A stretch of 64,000 nt of DNA from Pyxicephalus adspersus (GCF_032062135.1 NC_092861.1:3227931-3291930), one strand, 5' to 3'. Counted from the stretch's first letter, positions 10,656-23,010 are shown. Notes: generated by a model not told the origin, from the letters alone. A program made the numbers and translations.

Positions 10656-13600
10656 TGAACAGGTGTGAATAGCACAATTAAAAAAGCAATAAATACCTTT
10701 GTTTAAAAGAAAACTTCTCATCTCAGGGGAAAAAAAAAAGTTCCATTGGTCTGGATTCCCTCTATAAAATTTAAATTTTAGACCATAAGCACTTAAAGCT
10801 GTGGACTGTAAAACCATGGCCTGCCAAAAACACACACATGCATGTACTTCCATACAGACAGATGGACAGCAATATGATTCTCTTAATAGCCAATCCAATG
10901 CACGCGATAAATGCAACCCCACTTCGGCCAGACTGGTTAAAAATGACTAAGTTTTCCTGATGTATGATATCCAAAGGAAGCCATTCATCAAGGGCCGTGA
11001 CTGTCTCCACAGCCGGGTCCCTCAAGCCGAGAGCCATATCATTCCTCTTTTGACTGATTAATTAGCAAATCAGAGGCCATTTTTCACGGGGAGGCAATGC
11101 GCTTCTCTGCAGCCAGCCCTCGCTCTCCAGTGGAGATGTATTACAGCCAACTCGGCTGTTTTCCGAGTCGAGGAGAGACAAAAGCCAAAGAGGGAATGAT
11201 AAATCATAAAAAAGGCCCCCCTCCCGAGTCCTGAGCCAAGCGAAGCGGCCAAGGAAAAGCTATGTACTTAACCCCCTGTGACTACCAGGTGGGCACAAGG
11301 TGGACTGCCAGCATGGCTGCCCAACCAGGGGTTAATAGAGGAACATTGTAGCTCTTAATCTTACATTGGCTCTACACAGGGGAACAATATCTGAAAAAAA
11401 GGGGTCGTTTTGACAACGCTTCTGATATATCTATCCCCCTATTCATGCTGGACAATCTCTCTATTACAAACAATGAGGCAATAACAAGCCGTGATAAAGT
11501 GTACCTAAAACTAAAATCTTTTGTTGATGGAGCCATATTCGTTTTTTTTGTGTGCCATTACCACACTTATTGAATTAGGGTGGCAATGTTCACCCACTGT
11601 GCTCCATGGAAGTGTTTCACCTTAACTTGCCAATTTTGACTACAGACCACCCTTTATCCCATCTCTATTGCTTATGGCTGATGGGGGGTGTATGCGCGTT
11701 GGGTTTTTTTTTGGGGGGGGGGGGGGATATGTAACTATACCTGGGGGGGGGGGGGGGTAGTGTAGATCCCAAAGGAAAGCTTAAAGGCCAAGGGCATTGG
11801 GCCTGAGGATGGCAATGGCAAGCTTCCGTATATTACATTTTTGGACTTAGATTTTTAAGCCTTATCATTTAAATAAATTATCTAATGGCAGGACTAAAAG
11901 CATTGCAACAAGTATCGTAATATCATAATGAGGCCAATGCTAAAAAGAGGAAATACAAGCCGTTTATATATCATATGCCTGGAGACTAATAATTCACCCT
12001 GAGGCCAATGTAAACCTTAAACCAAGAACATGCTTAATGTCCTTAATCAGAAATGTACACAAGTCATAGGTAAGTATGAGCAAATCTGTACAGGAGCTTA
12101 CATTTGTTCAAATATCCTAAGAATGGTCTTGTGGCTGACCCCATTGCAATCCCCAACAACTGATGTGCAGAATACCATACATATGTGTGACAGGCATGAC
12201 TTGTTTCTTATGTGGCTGCAAGCTTTTATCATACATGACTATCATTTAGAATTTAGGTTGTTTCCAGAGACCATGCTGTTCAGTATGCATAGGGGCCGCT
12301 ATACCTGCACGTCACTTGTGCCGACCATTAAAGCATAACTAAAGCTAGAAGTAAAAATGTAAAAGACCACTCATTGCTGTTTTTCTACTTGTGGAGGGTG
12401 ACTGGTCTTGTTTCCGCTTCTTCTTTGGTTTCCTTTAGGCAGCCTGTAATGGCTGCTGGGTCCCTCTCACATCTTTCGCTGTGCTGTATATGCACATTGA
12501 TGGCACTGCTAATATAAAATATTACAAAATCTGGTTTTGGTGCACACAAAGTGAATTTATATCTGAAAGGTTATTTTTGTGCCCAGAACTTAGTGATTTT
12601 CTCTTTTTTTTTTTGCTTTTTGGGCCTAAAAAATGTGAAAAAGACAAAACCAGTGAACTTTGAATTTTGGAAATACAACTTCCTGGGCTGGTGACACAAA
12701 AGACATGAAGCCAGAGGATCGGCATTACAGCCAGGCAAGTATTGAAGGCATCACAATTCCAGTATTATTATTGCTCTTAGGACAGGTGGCGAGCAGAAAT
12801 AAACTGCCAGATTTGTCCTCAGACACGAAGCGTGCTCAGGAAATGTTCGTGATTCCGAACCAGAACATTTTCATTTGGTCAGATGATGAGTCAGCCTTCT
12901 GAGTCACGCGCCAGACAGAAAGGAAATTTCCGAGTGTTCCTTCCTGCATGAGACACACCACGGCAATGGCAATGGAATGGTTAAGCAACTTCGGCTGTTG
13001 GGGTCAGCAGTATGGAGACCCCATTACTATTTATGACACTAGTTGTTGCCCATTAAAAAAAAAAAAGCTCATCACTGGGAGTGACGGAGCAGGTCGGGGC
13101 CCCGGCTGACCAGTCACTCTTTCCTTGTTGATAAGGCTGCAGCAGGAAACACAGCTGGACAGGGGAAGGAAATGACCAGCATTAAAATAAGGCAAGAAAA
13201 ACAGTTTGGGATAGAAGCCGACCAGGAAGTGTGAGAGATGGCCATTTGCATTTCTGCATGGCTCTGTGACACTAGACGAGTCTGCCAGTAAACCAATCCG
13301 TAAAAGAAAAATCTGGTTCTGCAATGTTTTTCTCCTAAATTGCACCTTAAAGCTGAACTGAAGTCATTGGTTGGTGGTGAAGTTTTGCCATACTTGGCAA
13401 ATATGAACAGAATACGTAGCAATTATGGCACACGTTTGCAGCGAGTACAGATCCAGAATCCCTCGCGGAGGTGCAGAGATTTTCTGTACGGGGGTATAAG
13501 TGCAAGTATGGGGACAACAGAGGACCATGCCCTTGCAATGTGGGTCAGCACTGCTGCTCCTAGTCTTGAACAGGGACAAACTAGTCACAAAAAGGCTTTT

Positions 13601-14149
13601 TGTTTTCCTTAACATGCACAGAAGCCCTGGGATGTGTTTTATTAGGCTAAGCTGTGTTGAAATGCAGACTGATCCAGTGTACATCAGTGTACAATACTGA
13701 GCCTATTGGGAATATTGAATTCCAATGAGCAAACAAACACAATGGACACAATGTGAATTAGATCTTAGGTTTTGGGCTTCAAACTGCTATAAAACCATCA
13801 TCTCTATAATAAACTCTTGAAAAGTGCTAGCTGCAGAGGAAACTTTTGGTCTGTCACTGATTATTTTATAAAGTATTCAGGTCCATGCTCAACTCAATTA
13901 AATTCTCATTAAACATTTGCCAAATTTTTACCAAGAAATAGGCTTGACAGGCTCCTAGGATGGACATCCATGGTCAACCTAAAGGCTGATCAATTGGCTT
14001 TTGTTCACTTCAAAACTGTTTTGCACCCTCAATCAATGGGAAGGTAAATGCTCCTTGATTGAAGTCAATACAGGTTAGTAGGACGTCAGGTCCACCCGAC
14101 AGTCTATTAACCTGGTACTAAAATATAAAGCTAGCCTGGCTGGTGTTCC
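10656..14149. other. Mostly unassigned intronic sequence
   Basis: No exon recognised. It contains a low-repeat, GC-richer block at 10930-11260 (see findings) and G-runs at 11713-11757. Short ORFs near 12030-13700 lie on both strands and overlap each other. Confidence 0.4.
11713..11757 (+). repeat. Two long G-runs
   Basis: Runs of about 14 G (11713-11726) and about 15 G (11743-11757) separated by ATATGTAACTATACCT. Length polymorphism and G-quadruplex formation are plausible, not shown. Confidence 0.85.
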
Positions 14150-14565
14150 TATCCTCCATATTTAAATCAGCAGATGTTCAGCCAATGAAGGCTGCCATCT
14201 TGTATTAGGTGTGTCACTGAATCTACTAAAAGTAAAAGATCGGCATAAGCAAATATCACCAAAGAGCTCAGCAATGGCAGCTTTCATCTTCTCTAAGCAG
14301 TAGGTGCACTATAACCCAACAGCTTTCCATGGGTAACCAGGGGCATTCATCTGGGACAGCCACCTGTATATGTATCAGCAATTCTGATCCTCCATCTTTA
14401 CATCAGCAGATGTTTAGACAATTGAAAGCTGCCATCTTGTATTAGGTGCGCCACTGAAACTACTAAAACTAAAAGATCGGCATAGGCAAAGATCACTAAA
14501 CAACTCAGCAATGGCAGCTTTCATCTTCTCTAAGTAGTAGGTGCACTATAACCCATGTGTTTTCA
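14150..14565. repeat. 236-bp tandem duplication
   Basis: Two diverged copies. CAGCAGATGTTC at about 14168 and CAGCAGATGTTT at about 14404 start parallel segments with GCTGCCATCTTGTATTAGGT, AAAAGATCGGCATA and GCAATGGCAGCTTTCATCTT in the same order. Confidence 0.9.
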
Positions 14566-15553
14566 TGTGCTGGTTGGGGCAGTAGCAGCATGCGCACTAT
14601 ATTAGTCATTATAGGCCTCCATCTTAGACATTGCCAAAATGTCAATTGCTCATGTCCAACTGTGAAATCCTGGAAATGTAAAGTTCACAGTCATCTGTTA
14701 AAAGACAGACTGAGGGTCCTAAACCAGTGATGCCACCACAGAAAGTAGCTGAAAGAGCTTTAAACTGGCAGAATGGGTCGGAATGAACATCTGGATGCTG
14801 CAGCAAAGGGGAAAATTGGCAGATATAATGGTGTGAGTAGGTACAGGGGATATTCTGAGCACGAAAATGGTTTATTACCCCGTGTGCGGGCAGATGTTCT
14901 TCAAAGAGCTGGGAGGAGGTGGTCATATTTTGGTATCTATGGGTACCATGGGGTCTTGGCGTTATTCCCTAATAATGTAGCAAAGAAAAAAAAAATATTT
15001 CAGAGGTTACAAATCTTTGCAAAGTAATAACAACTTTCATATATCACAACCGTATGTTTCTCCACCTTATTTTTTAGTTTTAGCTTTGGATAGTGAATAC
15101 TGGGGCTATGAATAGAAGAATCCCCATCAGGTCTTTGGCTGTGTCCCTATTCCCCCCGGGAGATTTTTGCTCACTTCCTATTCCTCTAATTATCATGTTA
15201 TTTCTTGGAGATGAGCTTCCCCTTTCCCCTCCCAGGGATATTTCACCAGGAGGCACAGGGTCACATTTATGTAAATTCCCCTACAGTGGCGGGAAATAGG
15301 AAGTGCGGCTCATGACAACATCCTGGTGGTCACCAGGAAGGGAAGTTAGGGGAATCCTCCCCAAAGACAGCAATTAAAGCCTGACCTGACCCAAGATCTC
15401 ATTTCCTTCCCTCTACCCAGAAATTCATTTCCACATCTTAGCCTAAAACACAGTCCTGATCTTTTGACACATAATATTTATTCGGCCCGACAACCACTGG
15501 CAACCTTCGTACGTAAAGCCCAACTAAGGGTGTTCAATCTGCACTCCATAGCA
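14566..15553. other. Unassigned sequence
   Basis: Nothing recognised. ORFs at 14642-15027 on both strands look like chance. Confidence 0.4.
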
Positions 15554-16334
15554 TATAAGAACAAACAAGAAGGAAGGCTCTTTTTGAGGCACCAAGGTAA
15601 ACTTTTTGATTATATATGAATAAAAATAAACACTTTATTATATTCAAAATATCAATTAAAGGGGTTTACAATAACATAGTTACATGATTTCCAAGTATAA
15701 AAACGGTTGTTAGTTATTAAGAAAATCCCACTTGTTGATATGTTTAAGAGGAGTGATGTTGCAGTGTGTTTAATCACGACGCGTTTCATCCACAAAGGGC
15801 TTCTTCAGGGGATTAAAATAAACACCAGCTTTTGGGAATAAAATGCATAACCATCAACGTTAGCAGGTAAAATGATGGAAGTTAATTAGTAAATAAGAAG
15901 AAATGAGGACTGCTTTATTTAATAATTTTTTAAAGGGACCAACTGATATTGAATATTCATTGGCAGAAGTTGAAAATAAGCTATAAGAAGTTGAAAACAA
16001 TGAGAATAAGTTGATGATACAGGAAAAGCCAAAAAGAAGGATGTATGCCAATAACTCAATCGGAGACTATTTTTATTTGTTGCTGCTAAAAATACGCAGC
16101 TCAATTACATAATCCATGAAATTGGTAAATTTGAAAAAAGTTTTGGGTGAAACGCGTCGGTTTAAACCCACCGCAACATCACTCCTCTTAAACATATCAA
16201 TGAGTGGGATTTTCTTAATAACTAACAACTGTTTTTATACTTGGGAATCATGTTACTCTGTTATTGTAAACCCTTGTAATTGATATTTTGAATTTAATAA
16301 AAGTGTTTATTTTTATCTATCTATCTATCTATCT

Positions 16335-16410
<76 letters not shown>

Positions 16411-16468
16411 CAAAAAGTTTACCTTGGTGCCTCAAAAAGAGCCTTCTTTCATGTTTGTTCTTATATTT
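15554..16468. mobile_element. Foldback element with long inverted arms
   Basis: The left arm (15554 to about 15810) and the right arm (about 16145-16468) are inverted copies. TATAAGAACAAACAAGAAGG and GGCACCAAGGTAAACTTTTT on the left answer AAAAAGTTTACCTTGGTGCC and TTTGTTCTTATA on the right. ATATGTTTAAGAGGAGTGAT answers ATCACTCCTCTTAAACATAT. Both inner edges carry the ACGCGTTTC/GAAACGCGT motif, and the left one also has CTTCTTCAGGGG. The loop is AT-rich without a transposase ORF. It is probably a non-autonomous DNA transposon of unknown family. Confidence 0.85.
16315..16408 (+). repeat. (TATC)n-(TA)n microsatellite
   Basis: TATC repeats (about 16315-16337) continue into about 35 TA dinucleotides (to about 16408). 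The run sits within the right arm of the foldback element and is absent from the left arm. Confidence 0.97.
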
Positions 16469-16587
16469 GGACTATACTCATAGTCAAGGCTTGGCACCAC
16501 CCTTTCTCTTTAGAGTTTAAACCAATGCACATTCTCCTGGTGCACCACTCTGCATTTGTGCGCTCAATAGCATAAAAAAAAGTCATC

Positions 16588-17035
16588 AAGGATGGTTGGA
16601 GCACCTCATGATGGGCATATTGGGTGTACAGACCTGGGAACTCAGAATAGGGATGGCTGGAACCCCTCATAATGGGCAAAACAAATGTATAGACCCAGGA
16701 ACTGCAGGATAGGAAGAAGCAACCAATATGGGAACAACAGGAGTATGGCCCCAGGCACATGGATGGCAAGAACCTCTCATAATGGGCATATCTTGTGTAC
16801 AGACCTGGGAACTCTGAGCAAGAAAATGGAGAACCCCTCATGATGGGAACAGCAGGTGTACAGACCCAGGCACATGGATGGCAGGAACTTCTCATAAGTT
16901 CACAACCAATCTACAGAGCTTGGGTAAAAAAGGCCTGAAAATGGGCCAGCATGTAGGCGAACCCTGGAAACCCAGCACAGGGATAGTGGGAACGCCTCAT
17001 AATGGGCATAGTTGGTATACAAATTCATAGAGAAT
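16588..17035. repeat. Degenerate tandem repeat, unit about 55-62 bp
   Basis: Blocks of GGATGGCTGGAACCCCTCAT plus AATGGGCATA plus GTGTACAGACCTGGGAACT recur, with GGATGG near 16590, 16651, 16761 and 16875. Units are diverged and partly deleted. The 144-codon minus-strand ORF here is a by-product. Confidence 0.85.
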
Positions 17036-17239
17036 CAAAAGTGATAGAAAACAGCCAATACGGAGAGATAACCTCTGCCATCAATGCAAAAGTTACAGAG
17101 GGGAAGCCGTCTTATTGGTGAACGTTCCATTAGCCATCATCATTTGCAGAAGACTGGAGACATTTATTGGCGAAGCAGACCAGGGGACAGCTCCAATCTT
17201 AAAAGTGGAAAGAAAGTCACGCAGCTCACCGATTCCAAT

Positions 17240-17520
17240 CCTCTATCCACTTTAGGGCGCTGCCATCTTTTTTCTCTTCTTTTTGGAGAAGATTCTTCAT
17301 CCATCTTTATGCATGCCATTTGTTCACACAAGGGAAGTCAGGATTGCAAGATTTCCCAGGAAACCAATGCCAACGCTACGAATGTGCAGCTCAGCATTGT
17401 TGCCAGAAACCAGGAGCAATCAGGCAGGTAAGACAGACTAAAGAAGTGGGGACAGCCCGTCTCTTTCTGCAATAAATACCTGCCTGCTCAATTTTTTAAT
17501 GCTAAAACTGCAATAAAAGT
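17240..17520 (+). repeat. Family I dispersed repeat
   Basis: CACACAAGGGAAGTCAGGAT, TTTCCCAGGAAACCAATGCC, ATGTGCAGCTCAGCATTGTT and TTTCTGCAATAAATACCTGC match, in the same order, the copies at 30773-31439 (plus) and 54255-54565 (minus). The 115-codon ORF over it is not credible as a gene for that reason. Confidence 0.65.
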
Positions 17521-18589
17521 ATCTCTACTGCTGATTTTTTTTTACTGTTTATTACAAATTGGAGTTGTGCTTTGCTTAAGCTAAGAGAAGGAAAATTACA
17601 GGGCTTGATGATGCTTGAGATATGAGGAAGAAAGGATGGGCCTGTTTGAGGGTAACATATAATCATTATATGTAACAGTTCCCAACATGGGCTCCTGTGC
17701 AGAACTGACTTGGGGCTTTTGTGAGGAACCTTCTTGGCAGAGAAGAGTCCAGGGCTCCCATGCAGCGGCACACTTTGCACCTGTCCGCCCTGCCCAGGAG
17801 CTTAAAGGTTAAGCTGCTCCTTGGCTTTCGAACTTGGAAGGCTTGAAAACAAAAGCGCAGCACATGATATTAATGTCTCCATAAATGATATATGGTGGTT
17901 GATGTTAAACACTGCATTGAGTAATATTTCATATGCCATTTATATTCCCCTCACTTGCCGGTGAACCTGCCCTCAGCGCTGGCAATAAATGTCTGTGTGC
18001 AGGATAATAGGAACATTATATATTTCAACACTTTCTGTGTGTAGAAGACGTGCCGTGATTTAGAGGCGCACAAGTCCCGACACGCTCCACTCCCCATACA
18101 GACATCGTGAGTGTCCAGGAGAGAGAAAAGCTGCGCGGGATTCCTGCATGTCTGATCAACTCACCGCCACTCAGCGCACCATCTCAATCACCCGCTGGAA
18201 CATTTATAAGCCTGTTACCGAAGCCTCGTACCTTATTGTACATTTACAAGTTTATTTTTATAGGCCTGCCGACCAGAATGATGAATAGTTTGGATTCAAG
18301 GAACAAATCTCAAATTCTCACTCAATCATTAATATGTTCTTGTCATTTTCAATAGCAGTTTTCATTCTAGTTAAATCTGCAGCTTTCTATAAAATATTTC
18401 TTGTTGAAACTGTCATGAACTTGCGGGGTCACTGCCTATTAGAGCATGACAGATGTCTCCCAAATGTCTTGTCACCATTACATGCACACCTAGTAAAGAC
18501 TGCAATTGGCTGCACTCACATACCGGGCTGGCATTGGTCACTATCATGAAGCTGCGCTATATATTGGAGTGCATGTAGATAGGAAGTGG
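17521..18589. other. Unassigned, low-repeat sequence
   Basis: No exon or repeat recognised. Sequence around 17930-18230 is fairly balanced in composition and free of obvious repeats. Confidence 0.4.
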
Positions 18590-18815
18590 CTAAAGCTCCA
18601 TACAGATGTCAGATTGTTAATGAAAATGATTTTTCGTGATCGTTTTCAATGGCAGATGTATGGACAAGCGTTGTACAGACAGGAGAGGCGAGGCGGCAGA
18701 ACCAGCAAGCTGCACCCCACTGTTCTCCCCTCCATTGAAATGCACAAAGGTCATGCTTAATTGATGAACAGCGTTGGGGGACCACTGTACATGCCAGATT
18801 TTCACCTGACACAAG
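18590..18815. repeat. Family G dispersed repeat, diverged
   Basis: GCTCCATACAGATGTCAGAT, GCAGAACCAGCAAGCTGCAC, CTCCCCTCCATTGAAATGC and CTGTACATGCCAGATTTTC resemble family G blocks at 29630-30160. Confidence 0.5.
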
Positions 18816-19909
18816 CATTCTGAGAATTATCTGACATGTGGATGTATTTTTGAAATATCAAAAGAACCATTTCCAACTTGGCTTGTGGCATCCAACTCTA
18901 CATCAAAGACGTATTTTTAAAACAGTTGCTAGGTGTCCAGGAAGTGCAAACTGCACCCCAGGACAACACGTTGGCACATGTTGCACTTGCATTTGTAATG
19001 TGGTTACTCCCCCGAAGGAAGAAAAATTATCCCATGGCCAGCCTGTGTAATGCTGCGTCCAGGAGCTGAGCTGCAACCCCACTGCAAATGCATGCAAAAA
19101 ATGGCTCCATTGCATAAAGAAGCACAGGCATCCAGTGATGACAACAGTGAATGGCTTTGGCTCAACTGATAGGCCGTACTACCATCACTGCACTCCAAAG
19201 TTTCATGACCAAGGGGTTAAACAAAATTGTAACAAAAATGTCATTGTTATCTTCAAAATCCAGTGGACAATCGTATCGATCTCAGGTATTGACCAGAAGC
19301 TGTGCTTCTTCTGAAGGTGTCCAATTTAGGGTCCGGCATTGCAGCGCTACCCATTGTTTGCAAATGAGGCCTGGGAGGGAGGCCGCAGAGGCCAAAAAGG
19401 ATCCATGAATCAAGATATTAAAACTCAGCTGCATATGCACTTTCGTGAAAGACATTAACGGCTAACAAGGATGCCTGGCAGAGCAAATTCATCACCAACG
19501 CTAGAAATTATAAACACCTATTACTCCGATCCCAATAAAGAGCTGATTGCATGTATACAAACTGGCAACCATTTCCCTGCTTTTGTCTTCAAACTCGCTG
19601 TCTTCGTTATTATGGGCTATATATATATCAACCATTCTTGCAGAAATTACTGAAAGGATCACAAGATTTATTTTCACTGATATACAATAATATGTGGAGG
19701 TAACCCAGTTTAAAAAATCATACATATATGGATTAAAAATGTATTGTTTAAATTTATAAATCTGCAGGTTTCAATCCTGCAATGAAGGTTATTGTTCATT
19801 CAGGGTGACACGCTCTCTCCCAGGCTGCAATTGCTTTTCTATGTTGTCACATGGAGACGCAGATGTGACCTGCTGTTGTAGCAATCCAGGATCCTGCCCT
19901 GAGCAATGT
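18816..19909. other. Unassigned sequence
   Basis: Nothing recognised beyond short overlapping ORFs on both strands. Confidence 0.4.
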
Positions 19910-19982
19910 CAGTGTTCTCCCCAGCCACTTTTAGAAGGGGGCACCACCCGGCACTTTTCAGTAACCACCCAGTTGTTTTTGG
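19910..19982 (+). mobile_element. Family A hAT-like MITE, left half
   Basis: Has the full left end CAGTGTTCTCCCCAGCC followed by GGGCACCACCCGGCACTTTT and CAGTAACCACCCAGTTGTTT, then stops. The right half is missing. Confidence 0.85.
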
Positions 19983-21348
19983 TCCTAAAGAGGACCTGTA
20001 GTTGAAATTCTAATTTCCTGGCTGTCTCCAGCATAAGGTTATTCACAGACAGACCTACAACAAGGGTGCCCTCAGAACATGTGGGCCTGAGCTTCTAAAT
20101 AGAAAACATGTTCTGGATCAGCACTTCAAAGTATAAAGTAGAAATAAAGCCATGAAACTTCAATACAGAATTTCTAATGGACTCAACATTAACGCACGAA
20201 TGCACCTGATAGTACAACACATATTAATGCACCATGCAAAAGTCAGAGCATGGTGGTGACATGGTTTAAAATGGCCCCATACTCCCTGGCATTGCAAGGC
20301 AAGGTAATGCACAACCATGTGTTTGTTGATGTAGGCTGCATCGCCAAAAATCCTGCAGGTTCAGATTGATATGGAGCATTGCCGGCTCAGTGAGATAGAT
20401 GGGTTGCTTTAATGCAACGCACATGCTTTAGATGCACTGCAATAAGCTGAGATGGTAGGAAGGGGTCCCTTAATCCCGAAAGCTTTTTAAAGGGCCAAAG
20501 GTGTCCAAAAATTATTCACAGATTTTGCAAACAACTGCTTCCATGCGAGACCTCACTGAGCAGCAAGACAATGATTATTAAAAGCGTGCAGAGGGGCAAC
20601 ATGCTTTTTCAACCCTTCACAGGGTGCCAACCTGATCTTCCTAGGGGTATAATGGATACAAGGCAGATGATTAGTATACAACAGGTGTGTATGTGCAGAA
20701 TCCCAGCCATGACTATTGCACAACTGCCCTCACGTCATGTGACTGATCATGCGTGTGATAATAAACATGCCATACCCACCTGACACAACTATGCTGCTAG
20801 TCTCTGAAACCCGAGAAATGCACATCAGACGGGTTCCCCCACCCTGGTTCCACCCTTATAGATGACATTAAAATATCCCAAACCCTCAGCCATTTTCTCC
20901 ATGCGATCAGAACACAGAGCCCGCTTTTAATTTTAAAAGGAACCTGTCAGACGAGAATGGTGGCAGCTGTCACTGGAAGTTTGATTTTTTTTTTTTAACC
21001 TTTGCAGCATTTTTTTCTGATAGTGGAGAACATCTGAAACTGATTTTGAAGGGTGGACACATACTTTTGGTCATATAGCAGGGTGTTATGGTCAGGTGTT
21101 TACAGATTTGCACCATGCAGCTTATTTTAAAGGAAAACAATTACATATATTCACAAAGTCTTCTTTTTTTTTCCCTCTGTGTAGCGTCTCCTAGTGGCAG
21201 CTCCATAGGAGATGAATAGGGACAGCAGGGAGTGCTCATTGCCACCCGCTGTCAAATGTGCAGATGCTGATCCGCAAAGATCCAGTGCTACGGTCCGAGT
21301 GACCCACACGGGGAGCCACATGGGATCTCCCATCGTTCACAAGGCACG
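19983..21348. other. Unassigned, with a Tc1-end fragment
   Basis: At about 21050-21085 the sequence GTGGACACATACTTTTGGTC followed by ATATAG matches the terminus of a common vertebrate Tc1-like element. No other part of such an element is adjacent. The rest shows nothing. Confidence 0.5.
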
Positions 21349-21640
21349 TCGGCCTTTTCTCAACCTTTTATATCCCCTAAGGAACGACTGAAACAAATTT
21401 CAAGTCTCAGGGATTCCCTGCTTAAACCAATTTATTGGGGGTCAGTCAAAAAAAAAAAAGACTTCTAAATTGGTGGCCAATGGAAAGAATGACCACAAAA
21501 TATTGTAAGTGCCATGCAGTTGGCTCTAGCAAGTGGTGTTGGCCCCATAATTTTACAGGCACCATCAAATGGGAGGTCAATCAGCCCCAGTTGGAGTATC
21601 CCCTGGAAACCTCTGGAGGAACCCTGGTTGGGAATGGCTG
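21349..21640 (+). mobile_element. Family B hAT-like element, rearranged
   Basis: Left end CCTTTTCTCAACC and right end ACCTCTGGAGGAACCCTGGT with TGGGAA. The middle carries GGGATTCCCTGCTTAAACC and an A-run and is diverged from other copies. Confidence 0.6.
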
Positions 21641-21659
21641 GCTGGCTTATAGTGATCAG

Positions 21660-21745
21660 AGATTACGGAATAAACATGCCCTAGAATCTTTAGGGCATGT
21701 TTATGGAAGGGGCATCTTTAGGGCATGTTTATGGCATGTCTAGGA
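21660..21745. repeat. Local repeats of a 15-20 bp motif
   Basis: The motif TTTAGGGCATGTTTATGG occurs twice close together, and its reverse complement (AACATGCCCTAGAATC) lies just before. This could form a small hairpin. Confidence 0.6.
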
Positions 21746-22030
21746 AGTTAGAAAACCTGACTCCTTGTTGTCACTTACCTCCGCCAGGCTACCGATTTGC
21801 ACCTTTGTCCTCCAAGTATTAGTAAACATTTACCAAAAGTTCTTTCATTCAGGAAACTAGTGACACCTAAACATCCCATTTCCTCATACATTTACCTATA
21901 AACTCTTTTACAATATGCAATATGTTTAGGTTCAGATTTCTCAATGGCAGTCTTATATAATAGTATTCCTTTATTTTTGGATTGTATGTTTGCTGTTCGG
22001 TACTATCTGGCAAGTCATTGTGTGCACCAG

Positions 22031-22300
22031 CCTTGTTCAATGTTTTTTAACATAGAGAGAACCAATAAAATCAATTTTAGATCTTCGGGAACCCCTACTA
22101 TACTTGCTTTATCCCCAGCTCACAGTACATTAGTGTGGTGGTCAGTGGGAGGAATTCCTCTTACATTGCTGGCCCTTGGGAAGAATGTCACCTTTATAGA
22201 GAACCAAAAACATTATTGGTGTCACTTAATCTGACCCGGGAGTCTCAAATTTCTCAAGGACCCCCTAGCAACCTCCGGAGGAACCCTGGTTGAGAAATTT
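22031..22300 (+). mobile_element. Family B hAT-like element, most complete copy
   Basis: Block order: CTTCGGGAACCCCTACTATA, CAGCTCACAGTACATTAGTG, TGGTGGTCAGTGGGAGGAAT, TACATTGCTGGCCCTTGGGA, AAGAATGTCACC, GACCCCCTAGCAACCTCCGG, AGGAACCCTGGTTGAGAAAT. The GGTTGAGAA end is typical of hAT elements with TTCTCAACC termini (family knowledge). No ORF. Confidence 0.75.
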
Positions 22301-22772
22301 CATTTTTCCAGTTTTTGGAATGTGGTGTAGGAGAAAAATGCATACTGCGGAGTTCCCACAGACAAGGACTAGAAACACAAACACCCATACCTGCATCAGG
22401 ACATGCATAATCTCAGATTATATCAGTAGTGTACATGGCAGAATGTAAACTTAGAAGTCATCACCAAAATAAACAACCTTTTATAATGCTAACTAGGGAC
22501 AGCTACGGGCCCGGTGAAAACATTGGCTCTGCTGCCAGTTGCAGAATAGCACAGACATACAAAGGAGTGAAGTTCGGCTTCATTTAGAAAATTCTTCCCC
22601 AGAAACTCTGCATCAGAATAAAAACTGCCCTGGCCACATTGTACATCTGTTTGGTGTGAAATTGTCTTGTAAATGTTACAATGTATGTAAAGTAGAAAAC
22701 TGGAGGGAAATCGGCGAGTGCCTTTGTTGTATATAGATGTTTTTGTGAACCCCCTATTAGATAAGTACTAAT

Positions 22773-23010
22773 AAGAGAGACCGATAGGCCTATGTGAGGT
22801 CCTATTGGATACCTACATCCCCTGAAGAAGCACTTTTGCGAAACGCGTTGGGATACTAAGAGCTCTCACGTTCAAGATTTCAGCATACAATTCAATAACT
22901 GCCGCTTTTTTATTCAATATCTGATTTCTGTTTCACTGATCACTAACCCAAACAAAACCTCGCTTCTAATAGTCCAATAGTACCTCACATAAGCCTATTG
23001 GTCTCTTTAT
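22773..23010. mobile_element. Short foldback MITE
   Basis: The left arm AAGAGAGACCGATAGGCCTA plus TGTGAGGTCCTATTGGATAC is answered by an inverted right arm CCAATAGTACCTCACATAAG plus CCTATTGGTCTCTTTA. The interior contains CCCCTGAAGAAGCACTTTTG followed by CGAAACGCGTTGGGA, the same core motif seen in the element at 15554-16468. Confidence 0.85.

Noticed and set aside
9405..10922. Repetitive minus-strand ORFs with TPLVMVTPQFYLYR-type units
   Set aside because: They are translation of the 72-bp minisatellite. Some consist largely of N.
16288..16575. ORF with a long IYIYIY tract
   Set aside because: It is translation of the TA microsatellite.
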